From NCBI GenBank assembly GCA_963834445.1, contig CAWIBU010000003.1, positions 1,883,237 through 1,947,236 on the forward strand: a stretch of 64,000 nt of DNA, read 5' to 3'. The position numbers were made by a program, and so were the translations under genes. The first letter of the stretch is position 1. Every line of letters starts with the position of its first letter. The notes below the pieces were generated by a model. It was not told where the DNA came from and did no database searches. It worked only from the letters and a program-made list of their open reading frames with translations. This stretch comes from PALSA-350 sp963834445. GTDB lineage: Bacteria > Acidobacteriota > Terriglobia > Terriglobales > Acidobacteriaceae. Positions 53,471-62,830 of the stretch are shown in pieces.

Positions 53471-54316
53471 ATGACTGAGCAGAAGTGGTTGCTCGACGGA
53501 CCCAAGGTCATCGACCTCACCGGCGTCCGCACACTCAAGGTCGCCCTGGTCCGCGGCCAGGTCGACATCGTCGGCCACGACGAGCCGACGACCCGCGTCG
53601 AGGTGCACTCGGTGTCCGGCAAGGACCTCGCGAGTGTCGCTCGACGACTTCGGGCTGCTCGAGATCGACCACCCGCAACTGCGATGGGACAACTTCATCG
53701 AGGTGTTCCGCGGATTCCGCGGGTCGGCTCGCGCGGACGTCAGCGTCCTTGTCCCTCGTGACGTCGCCCTCAAATTCGGCGTCGTCTCATCCAGCGGCCT
53801 CATCAGCGGGCTCCACTCAGACGCAACGGTCAGCACCGTCAACGGCGACGTCGTGATCGACGGTCTCACCGGCAACCTCACCTCAACGCCGTGAGCGGCG
53901 AGCTCGCCATCCAGAACCACACCGGGGCGATCCAGGCCCACACCGTCAACGGCGACATCACCGCCTCGGGCGAGATCAGCCGATTCACGTCGGACGGCGT
54001 GAGCGGCGACGTCTACCTCGACATCTCCGGGCGAACCGCAGATGAGATCAGGGTCAACACCGTCAACGGCGACATCACGGCGCGTCTCGAAGAGGGAAAC
54101 GCTGCCGAGTATCGGATCAACACGGTCAACGGCCGCATCCAGCTCGACGACACCGAGATCACGGGAGTGCGCGGCAACTACTCCGGAAAGTACGGCAACG
54201 CTCGAGCGCTCGTTCCTCGACTTCCGGGCCAACACGGTCAACGGCAATGTCGTCGTACTGCACTGCGCGGGCGCGACCATCCGCAGCGCTGCGGCCGACG
54301 GAAGGCGCGCGCTATG
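53471..54316 (+). CDS. DUF4097-type beta-strand-repeat protein, frameshifted
   Basis: ATG 53471, ten bases after AAGGAG, begins MTEQKWLLDGPKVIDLTGVR. The frame changes near 53635 (to SLDDFGLLEIDHPQLRWDNF), near 53880 (to SGELAIQNHTGAIQAHTVNG) and near 54195 (to TLERSFLDFRANTVNGNVVV). The repeated unit TVNGD appears four to five times, as expected of DUF4097 adhesin-like beta-solenoid repeats. Function is unknown; in actinobacteria such genes are often next to padR. The exact stop is unclear and is given as the padR start region. Confidence 0.75.
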
Positions 54317-54929
54317 CCTCCGGTTTTCGGCCACGGGCACCTGCGGCTCTACCTGCTCAGCCTCCTCGACGAGTCTCCCAAACACGGCTACGAGCTCATC
54401 CAGGCACTCGAGGACCGTTTCGGCGGCACCTATATTCCGAGCGCCGGCACGATCTATCCGCGCCTCGCCAAGCTCGAAGAAGAGGGACTCGTCACGAAGG
54501 AGGCGGACGGACGAAAGACCGTCTACTCGATCACGGATGCCGGCCGAGCCGAGCTTCACGACCGCGAGGGCGAACTGGGTGGCATCGAGGACGAGGTGAC
54601 TGACTCGGTTCGCCGCCTCGCCGACGAGGTGCGCACCTCGGTCAACGAGGCGATGAAGAGCCTGCGCGCCGACCTCGCCGCCGCCGCCCGGGATGCGCGA
54701 CGGGACGGCGCGCGCACCGCCGGCCGGACGGTGCACGCGAATCGAGGCAACGCGCGCCGCGAACCGCAAAGCCGCAGCAACCTGCAGGACGCCGAGATCG
54801 CGCTGCAGGAGTTCCGTCACGAGATCCGCTCGCGAACTGCGCGAATGGATGTCGCACGGCGAACTCACGGCAGACAACGATCAGCACCTGCGAACCCAGC
54901 TCGACGAGCGTGCGCGAAGGCCGGTGTAG
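54314..54929 (+). CDS. PadR-family transcriptional regulator, one frameshift
   Basis: ATG 54314 gives MPPVFGHGHLRLYLLSLLDE, then PKHGYELIQALEDRFGGTYI and GTIYPRLAKLEEEGLVTKEA, the PadR winged helix with its TIYPRL recognition helix. A long Ala/Arg-rich helix follows. The frame changes near 54825, after EFRHEIRS, to ELREWMSHGELTADNDQHLR and stops at 54929. PadR proteins repress transcription, often of membrane or envelope-stress genes. It probably binds the two palindromes at 53379-53424 and so controls its own operon. Confidence 0.85.
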
Positions 54930-55022
54930 GACTCGCTGCGCAGACACGCACAGGTAACGTCTGCCTCAACCCGCCGGCGTTCCAGTTGGAGCGCACCCGC
55001 GCGTGGAGTATGCTCGCCCCTC

Positions 55023-57232
55023 GTGACTAACGAAGCCCGGTCGCCGAAACGGTGGCTGATCGGCGAGCCACTGCCATCCGACAAACTCGAGGGGCAGCTG
55101 CTCCCCAAGCACCTCGCGCTACCCATTTTTGCGAGCGACGCGCTCTCCTCCGTTGCCTATGCGCCGCAGGAAATGCTGCTCATCCTGCTGCTCGGCGGGA
55201 CCGCGTTCCTGGCCTTCGCGCCCTGGGTCGCCGCGGCCGTTGTCATCCTGCTCACCGTCGTCGTGCTGTCGTACCGGCAGCTGGTCAAGGCGTACCCGAG
55301 CGGGGGCGGCGACTACGAGGTCGCCCGCAAGAACATCGGCGAAGTCGCCGGGCTCGTCGTCGCGTCCGCGCTGCTCGTCGACTACGTGCTCACCGTCGCC
55401 GTCTCGGTCGCCAGCGGCGTCGACAACATCATCTCCGCGTTTCCCCACGCTCAACCCGTTCCGGGTCGAGATCGCGGTCGCTCTTCCTCGTCATCCTGAT
55501 GGCCGTCAACCTGCGCGGCGTGCGCGAGTCGAGCAAGGCGTTCGCAGCACCGACCTACCTCTTCATCGTCAGCATCGGCGTCATGGTCATCACCGCGCTG
55601 GTCGAGGCGCTGACCGGGCACGCGCCGGTCGCCGAGTCGGCCGCCATACCACGTCAAGCCGGAGAGCATCGCGCAGGTCGCGTTCGTGCTGCTGCTGCTG
55701 CGCGCGTTCTCCAGCGGATGCTCGCGCCCTCACCGGTGTCGAGGCCGTCTCCAACGGCGTGCAGGCTTTCCGTCGGCCCAAGATCCAGAACGCGCAGAAG
55801 ACGCTCGTGCTCATGGGCTCGATCGCGATCGTCCTGTTCGTCGGCCTCGTCACTGTCGCGCTGATCAGCCAGGTGCACTACGCGGAGATCTGCCTGCGAC
55901 CTCATCGGCTTCAAGAACTGCACTGGTCGTTCCGCAGCGCTCGTCTCATCGCCCAGGTCGCCTCATCGACCTTCGGCAACAACTCGGTGCTGTTCTTCGT
56001 CGTGCAGGCCGCGACTGCCCTCGTGCTCCTGCTCGCGGCCAATACCGCTTTCAACGGTTTCCCGCTGCTCGGCTCGGTTCTCGCCCAGGACCACTACGCG
56101 CCCAAGGCGCTCAGCACCCGCGGCGACCGCCTCATCTACTCGAACGGCGTGATCATCCTCGCGCTCGCCGCCGGGGTGCTGCTGGTGCTGTTCCAGGCGA
56201 ACGTCACCGTCGCTCATCCAGCTGTACATCATCGGCGTCTTCGTCTCGTTCACCCTCGGGCAGACCGGCATGATCCGGCACTGGATCCGACTGCTGCGAA
56301 CGGCAATCCGCCGAACGCGGCGCGGCATCCGCGTGAGCCTCGACGATCAACTCGATCGGCGCGACGTTCACCGCGAGCGTGCTCATCATCGTCACCATCT
56401 CGAAGTTCCTCAGCGGCGCCTACCTCGTCTTCATCATGATGCCGATCCTGTTCCTGCTGATGTTCGGCGTGAACCGGTACTACCGCGACGTCGACAAAGA
56501 GATCGAGGCCGACCCGACCACGGTCTTCGGCGCCCGCGGCGACCACGCGATCGTGCTGGTCGGCAAGCTGCAGAAGCCCGTGCTCAAGGCGCTCGACTAC
56601 GCGATCGCCGCCCGCCACGACAGCATCGAGGCCGTACACGTCTCGATCGAGAGCCCGAGACCGCAGAAGCTGCAGCAGCAGTGGCTCGAACAGAACATCG
56701 AGGTTCCGCTGCGCGTCATCGAGTCGCCCTACCGCGAGGTCGCGACTCCGCTGATCAAGTACATCAAGTCGCCGGCGCGAGGAGCACGGCGCCGAGGTCG
56801 TGACGATCTACACGCCGCTGTTCATCGTCGGCCACTGGTGGGAGTCGCTCCTGCACAACCACAAGGGTCGGCGCATCCGCAACAAGCTCATGCTCGTGCA
56901 CGGCGTCGTCATCGCGCTCGTGCCGTGGCTGCTCGACTCGTCCGAACTCATCTACGGTCGCCGGTCGCGCCCGCTGCCCGGCCAGGACCGACGCGGTGAA
57001 CCGCATCCGCCCGGTGCCGCGTCGGGTCGCTGCCGCCGCCCGAGTCGGGGACCGCGAACCGGCCGCGGCACGCTGCGACCGGCGAATGCCGCGGCGAAGG
57101 CTGCGGCCGCAAGACGAGCTCTGCCGAGCAGCCAAGAAGACTGCCGAGAACATCGCCGCGGGAAAAGCGCCGACGCGCACGGCGCACGAACGCAGCGCAG
57201 GTCGGAACTCCACGCCGACGAAGTCCAAATAG
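55023..57232 (+). CDS. APC-type amino acid permease, multiple frameshifts
   Basis: GTG 55023 begins with WLIGEPLPSDKLEGQLLPKH, followed by ALPIFASDALSSVAYAPQEM, a signature of a large actinobacterial APC permease group. Further pieces in shifting frames are GGGDYEVARKNIGEVAGLVV, LVILMAVNLRGVRESSKAFA, GVEAVSNGVQAFRRPKIQNA, FNGFPLLGSVLAQDHYAPKA, IIGVFVSFTLGQTGMIRHW and the C-terminal ADPTTVFGARGDHAIVLVGK cytoplasmic region. At least six frame changes are seen (near 55450, 55650, 55730, 56215, 56360 and 56780). The last 70 residues are uncertain; a basic tail ends at 57232. Confidence 0.8.
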
Positions 57233-57260
57233 TCGAGCGCCGAGAACGACCACACGACAT

Positions 57261-57662
57261 ATGGGCGCGCTGATCGCGGTTTTCCTCGGCGGCGCCGTCG
57301 GTACCGGCGCTTCGGCTCGAGCTCGACGCGCTCATCCCGCACAGCGACAGCGAGTTTCCCCTGGACACTCTCCTGATCAATATCGTCGGGTTCGTTTCTT
57401 CTCGCGGTGTTCGTCTCGCGGCTGTGGCCGGTCGTGCCCCGCTGGCTGCGGGCCGGCCTCGGGCCGGGCCTGCTTGGGGGATTCACCACCTTCTCGGCCG
57501 TGATGGCCTCCATGGTGACGCTCGCCGCGAGCAGCCAGATCCTGCTCGCGCATCGGATACGCGCTGCTGACGCTCGTTCTCGGGTTCGGTGCGCGCGCCT
57601 GCTCGGATTCCGGATCGCGCCGGCGGCGCGGATCGGACCCGACGATCGAGGTCGACGAATGA
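57261..57662 (+). CDS. crcB: Fluoride channel CrcB/Fluc, first copy, frameshifted
   Basis: The Fluc family exports fluoride as dimers. The start MGALIAVFLGGAVGTGA at 57261 and the core LDTLLINIVG then FLLAVFVSRLWP and GFTTFSAVMASMVTLA (with the TTFS pore motif) are visible in two frames, with changes near 57318, 57395 and 57555. The C-terminus EVDE with TGA at 57660 overlaps the next crcB start. Paired crcB genes form heterodimers in many actinobacteria. Confidence 0.82.
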
Positions 57663-58029
57663 TCTGGGCTGCCGCGCTCGTCGGCGGTGGCGCGACCGTC
57701 GTCCGCTACCTCGTGTCTCTCGCCTTCGCGCGTCGCGCTGGGCTGCCCTGGGCCGTGTTCATCGTGAACGTTGTCGGTTCGGCGATCGGCGGTGATCGCG
57801 GTCGGGCTGGCGACGACCGGGCATCATTTCGACCGACCTTCGACTCATCCTCGTCGGAGGCGTCGCCGGCGGGCTCACCACGTTCAGCACCTGGAGCGTC
57901 GAGACGGTGCAGCTGATTCTCGAGAAGAAACTCCGCACCGCCCTGGTCAGCGTCGTCCTCAACCTCGGTGTCGGACTTGCCGCGGCAACTGCCGGCTACC
58001 TCGTCGCGACACGCTCGGATAGCCGCTAG
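57659..58029 (+). CDS. crcB: Fluoride channel CrcB/Fluc, second copy, frameshifted
   Basis: ATG 57659 overlaps the stop of the first copy. MIWAAALVGGGATVVRYLVS and AVFIVNVVGSAIGG are in the first frame; after a shift near 57795, and another near 57840, LILVGGVAGGLTTFSTWSVE then TVQLILEKKLRTAL completes the family pattern with its TTFS motif. The TAG is at 58027. Confidence 0.82.
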
Positions 58030-58066
58030 CTCGATAGCTCGAGAGCCGGTCGCGCCGGTGCGGCGC

Positions 58067-59169
58067 TTACAGCTTGCTCAGGGCCGCGATGACCTGCCGC
58101 GCGATCAGTCGGCCGGCGCGGTTCGCTCCGATCGTGCTCGCCTGCGGGTCCGTAGCCCGGCGAAGAAGATGCGTGGGTCCTTCCAGGATGACCCGGCGGC
58201 AACGACCACTCCGCCTTCCTTCTCGCGCAGCTTGAGCGGAGCGAGGTGGCGCAGTTCCGGACGAAACCCGGTCGCCCAGACGATCGCATCCGCCGGTTCG
58301 AAGTATCCATTCGCCCAGCGCACTCCGTCTGGCTCGATCGATGTGAACATCTGCTTCGGTGAAAGCAGGCCGCGGTCGATTCCGGCCTGGATTCGTGCGG
58401 GTGCGCGGTACTCCCGTTCCGCTCACAATGCTGGGCAGTGCGCGCCCGGCTCGCGCCGCCTCATCCTGCTTCGCGACAGCCTCGGTCCCCGCCTCCATGT
58501 TGAGTTCCGTGCCCTCGAGAAAGTCGACGTCTCGGCGGCTGACCCAGGTGAGGTGGGCTGCCGTCTGCTCCAGCTCGAGCAGGAATCCGACGGCCGAGGT
58601 GCCGCCGCCGACCACGATCACGTTCTGCCCGGCGAATTCGGTCGGCGTCGACATAGTCGTTGGTGTGCACCTGGCGTCCCTTGAAGGTGTCGCGGCCGGG
58701 ATACCAGGGCACGAACGGCGCTCCCCAGGTGCCCGTCGCGTTCACAACGATGTCGGTCGTGACATCGATGAGTTCGTTGTCATCGTTCGTGAAGGTCACC
58801 AGCAGGTTCGCGCCGTTGTTCGTGACCGCGGTGACGGATGCCGGGCCGAACGACCTGGAACCCGAAGTGCTCCTCGTACTGGCGGTAGTAGTCGGCGATG
58901 ACCTGCTTGGCGGGGATCGAGTGGTCGGCGGTTTCGAAACTCAGGCCGAGCTCGGCCATTCCCGGAAGGTCGTTGACGTGGTGAGCGGATCCGAGCCGCA
59001 GCGCTTCCCAGCGAAACTGCCATGCGCCGCCCGTTCCTGGTCCGCGATCGAGCACCACGAAATCGTTGCCGGGGTCGAGCCCGAGTCGTTTCAGGTAGAA
59101 CGAGACCGACAGCCCCGCCTGGCCCGCACCGATGACGACAACCGAGGTGTCCGTTCCCGCTGTAGCCAC
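58067..59169 (-). CDS. Flavin-containing monooxygenase-like NAD(P)/FAD oxidoreductase, frameshifted
   Basis: GTG 59169 begins MATAGTDTSVVVIGAGQAGL, an FAD-binding GxGxxG, then GGAWQFRWEALRLGSAHHVN. Later pieces in other frames are DIVVNATGTWGAPFVPWYPG, the NADP-binding VIVVGGGTSAVGFLLELEQ and DAIVWATGFRPELRHLAPLK, ending ARQVIAALSKL at 58067. At least four frame changes are seen (near 58850, 58650, 58400 and 58150). Members of this group (CzcO-like) oxidise small nucleophilic compounds; the substrate is unknown. Confidence 0.8.
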
Positions 59170-59297
59170 GGGTCAACGTTACTTGCCCCGCCCATCGACG
59201 GAACCACCAGCAACGGTCGCCACCAGTTTGGAGTGATAATGTGAACGCTAGATTTTTCCTAATCCTTTGTACCGTTTTCTACCTGAGGGGGTCTCGC

Positions 59298-59491
59298 ATG
59301 GGGCGTGGCCGTCAAAAAGCGAAGCACACCAAAGTCGCTCGGGACCTGAAGTACTACAGCCCGGACACCAACTACGGTGCCCTGGCGAATGAGCTCACAG
59401 CACCTCGCCGGTTTCGCCTGAACTCGACAAGTGGGCCGAGTACCTCGAGGACGACGAGTCCGAAGACGCGGACGAGTCCCGCACGGCCTGA
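59298..59491 (+). CDS. DUF3073 family protein, one frameshift
   Basis: ATG 59298 begins MGRGRQKAKHTKVARDLKYY and continues SPDTNYGALANEL, the hallmark of this small actinobacterial family, often found near purM/purF as here. The frame shifts near 59400 to SPELDKWAEYLEDDESEDAD and ends in TGA at 59489. Length is 64 residues or so. Function is unknown. Its presence is one of the clearest taxonomic marks of the right-hand part of the window. Confidence 0.88.
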
Positions 59492-59539
59492 TCTGCGCCT
59501 GAGGGCATCCCCTTCACCGTCCAGTCCCAGCTTCCCGCC

Positions 59540-59599
59540 GAGGGTGTAGTTACCTCGCGGATGGGCGCGTGCGACCCTCCGCGAGGTAACTACACCCTC
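59540..59599. repeat. Perfect 22-bp inverted repeat between converging genes
   Basis: The arms 59540-59561 and 59578-59599 are exact reverse complements (core GTGTAGTTACCTCGCGG) around a 16-base loop. It lies between the ends of the DUF3073 gene and the DUF222/HNH gene. Without a T-tract it could be a bidirectional terminator or a palindromic repeat element. Confidence 0.85.
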
Positions 59600-59665
59600 C
59601 GCGAGTCTGATCGGCGTTTGCTTGCTGGTGGCCGGCGTTCGCCCGCAGAAACAGGCGTCCCGGGG

Positions 59666-61157
59666 TCAGCGAACACTTGCGGCCACGTCATCTTCGCCAC
59701 CTATCCGACAGCACCATGCTGCGGCACGTTCGGCTGCGACACGAAGGTCTTGCAGATTGCGGGTTTTCAGCGGCATTGCGATCGGGGTCTGGTCGGGATC
59801 GACGGATGTCGGCGGTATCTTCCAGTAGGCGCCTGAGTCGTCCTGGAAGATCTCGTATCCCCGATTGTGGTACAGCAGGTGATGGTGCTTGCAGAGCAGG
59901 ATCGCATTGCTGGATCGTGGTCTTGCCGCCATCGCGTTTGACGAACTGGATGTGATGGGCCTCGCACCAGGAGGGCGGACGATCGCAATTCGGGTCCATG
60001 CATCCGCCGAATTTTGCGGCAAGTATTTCGCGCTGCCGCGAGTTGTAGAGCCGATTTTCGGCGAGGGGATCCTCGAATAGTTCGATGTAGGTTCCGCTGG
60101 AATCGAAGCCGGCCCTCAGCGCCTTTGCATCGCACAGCATCCGCTTGACGGTGTCAATCGACACGACCCCGGACTGTCCGTCGATGCGGCCGAATCCGAC
60201 GCCGGAGCGAAGAGCCGGTTCGGCCACCGTGATACGGATGCTCGGGGCGCCCGAACCGACCATGACGCTCGGGTCGGCGTCGGCTCCGAGCACGAGGAAG
60301 TGAATAAGGGCGTCGGAGGCGAGCTGCTTGTAGTCGCGAGCGTCGTCCTCGATGCGCTGCGCCTTATCGACCGCGGCGCGCTGAACGAAGCGAACGCCAC
60401 CGCGCTTCGGGCTGGTGGTGCGATCGAAGAAATCGACGAAGGTCGCGTAGGTTTCGGGATCCATCCGCCACGTCGCGACTCCACCACCGGTTGGAAGTGC
60501 GTGATGCGTGAGACCGCGAAGGCACGCTGCTCCTCCTCGCGGAGCTTCACCCCGGCAAGATCGAGTTCGCTACGCAGGTCGCGTGCGTTGCGCCAAAGTG
60601 TGTCGGCATCGACTCCGGCGAGCGCTTGAGCGACCAGCTCGGATGCCGCGGCGTGCAACTGCTCCGGTGTGATCGCCGAGTTCGGTTGGCCGAGTCCGCG
60701 CGCGATCGACTGGGACGCCGACACCGTGATTCGACCTGCGCTCACCGCCTCGCGACTGGGCGAAGCCAGGCCTGGGTGGCTGTCGCTCTTCGCCCGTGGC
60801 GGGATCGAGCGCGCCCGCACCCGCCGCCTCGACAATCAAGGCACCCGCGCTCACGGCGGTGAGCACCTGCTCCTTCGTCGCGCCAGTCGTGAGCTTGAGC
60901 AGGTTCTCCACCGTGCGGTGACCCGTGCGACGAGCGAGCCCGTCGCCGCCCAGTTCTGGTCGCGATCGGAACGCGAGCTCACCCGCGATTGCTGCACCTG
61001 CGGCGCCGATTATGCGGTTCGCAGCGGATTGGAGCCCGCTGAGTTCGAGAAGTTCGGCGTCGCCGAGTGTGCGGAGCGCGGCAATGTCGACGATGAGAAC
61101 ACCGAGTTCGTCGATGGTCGAGCGATACTGCTCGAGGAGATTGGCGGCTGTTGACAT
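59666..61157 (-). CDS. DUF222/HNH endonuclease-type protein, frameshifted
   Basis: ATG 61157 begins MSTAANLLEQYRSTIDELGV and leads into the DUF222 helical region (LARRTGHRTVENLLKLTTGA). Further pieces lie in other frames: ITPEQLHAAASELVAQALAG, MDPETYATFVDFFDRTTSPK and a C-terminal HNH nuclease motif CMDPNCDRPPSWCEAHHIQF with LLCKHHHLLYHNRGYE. Frame changes lie near 60770, 60470 and 59915. Such proteins are abundant, often in many copies, in Microbacteriaceae and other actinobacteria; the role is not established. Confidence 0.83.
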
Positions 61158-61199
61158 GCTCCAATTTTAGAACACCAGTACTAATGACGGTCCGGTTTG

Positions 61200-61625
61200 T
61201 CAATATCTGTGGATAAGTTTTTTCGGGGATGTGATGGGGCTTTCGGGTGGCTGTCGGCCCACGCATTCTGACACCGGCGCACGACGTGGCAGGGCGCGGC
61301 GCGGCACGGCAGGACGTGGCAGCGCACTCCACTGCGTGCTGCGCCAAGACCCCTACCGCCCAGCATCCCTGCGGCGCGACCACCCCAAGCGTTCGAGCAT
61401 CCCTGCGGCGGAACCTGAGCCTTACCGCACCAGCACCCCATCGCCGCGACCGGACCAGCACCCCGTCTCGACACACCAGCACCCCGTCGCGACACGACCA
61501 TCCTGCCGCTGGCGCACCCCGCCGCTGCTGACCGCGGCGACACCTCTGCCGCACCAGGACCTCTACCGCACCAGCTCCCGAGCGCGGTACGACCGCCGCC
61601 CGCCGCCGCCCGCCGCGACGACCGC
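61200..61625. other. GC-rich low-complexity interval
   Basis: No gene is supported. The stretch holds loosely repeated ACCAGCACCCC units (for example near 61430, 61463 and 61479) mixed with GCGACC/GACACC motifs. Frames that stay open here do so because of base composition. Confidence 0.5.
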
Positions 61626-61630
61626 CACCC

Positions 61631-62732
61631 CTACCGCGCGAACGCCCCCACCAGCCGCACGGCGCCACCGGTGACGCCCTTGGCACCCTGCTCGAAGCCC
61701 TCGAGCGTCCGCGGCGTCGTGCTCACGGATCCCGCGACCCATGCGGGCAAACCCAGTCCACCAAGCGCAGAGATCACCGCGTCCGCCGTGGGTGCCGCAA
61801 CGACCGCGATCATCCCGATCCCCAGGTTCCACGTGCCCTCGGTCTCCTCGAGCGTCGTCCCGCCGAGGTCGGCCAGAACGCGGAACACCGGCGCGGGCGA
61901 CCAGGAGGCGCGATCCAATTCGACCCACGAGCCCACGGGAGCACTCGCGCGAGGTTGGCAGCGATACCGCCCCCGGTGATGTGGCTGAGCGCGTGCACCG
62001 CGCCGCCGACGAACCGGATCCGCGAGCAGGCGAAGCAGCGGCGACGTGTAGAGCCGCGTCGGCTCGAGCAGCACCTCGCCGACCACTCCGCCGAGGTCGT
62101 GCGCTGTGATCGCGGTAGCCGATGCTTCCGCGCGCTCAGGATGTGGCGCACCAGCGAGAACCCGTTCGAGTGCAGCCCGGATGACCCGATCGCGACGACC
62201 ACGTCGCCGTCCTCGACCCGCTGGGGGCCGAGCTGAGCATCCGCCTCGACCGCGCCGACCGCCGCGCCGGCGACGTCGTAGTCGTCCGGCCCGAGGAGCC
62301 CCGGATGCTCGGCCGTCTCGCCGCCGACGAGGGCCGTACCCGTCTCGGCGCAGGCGCGCGCGATTCCCGCGACGATGTCGGCGATGCGCTCGGGAACCAC
62401 GCGCCCGCACGCGATGTAGTCGGTCATGAACAGCGGTCGCGCCCCGACCACGACGATGTCGTCGACGACCATGCCGACCAGGTCCTGGCCGATGGTGTCG
62501 TGCTTGTCGAGGCCTGCGCGATCGCGACCTTGGTGCCCACGCCATCCGTCGAGGTCGCCAGCAGCGGCCGGCGATACGCCTTCAGGAACGAGACGTCGAA
62601 CAGTCCGGCGAATCCGCCGACGCCGCCGAGAACCTCCGGTCCGTGCGTCTTCTGCACGGCCGACTTCATGAGTTCGACGGCAAGATCACCCGCGGCGGTG
62701 TCGACTCCGGCCTCGCGATAGCTCGTGGACAT
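61631..62732 (-). CDS. purM: Phosphoribosylformylglycinamidine cyclo-ligase, frameshifted
   Basis: PurM makes AIR from FGAM and ATP in purine synthesis. ATG 62732 gives MSTSYREAGVDTAAGDLAVE and then LLATSTDGVGTKVAIAQ. After a shift near 62490 the core DLVGMVVDDIVVVGARPLFM, TALVGGETAEHPGL and VVAIGSSGLHSNGFSLVRHI follows. Further shifts near 62130, 62030 and 61945 lead to HALSHITGGGIAANLARVLP and WNLGIGMIAVVAAPTADAVI. It diverges from purF with a 98-base spacer, the usual actinobacterial arrangement being purF-purM on one strand or adjacent. Confidence 0.9.
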
Positions 62733-62830
62733 GAGACCAGTCTGCCTTACCGGCGAGGGCCCGGCAGGCGGACCGCGCAGACGTAGACTGGGGTCGATCC
62801 TTTTCCCTGATCGGCAGGAACCATCACCGC

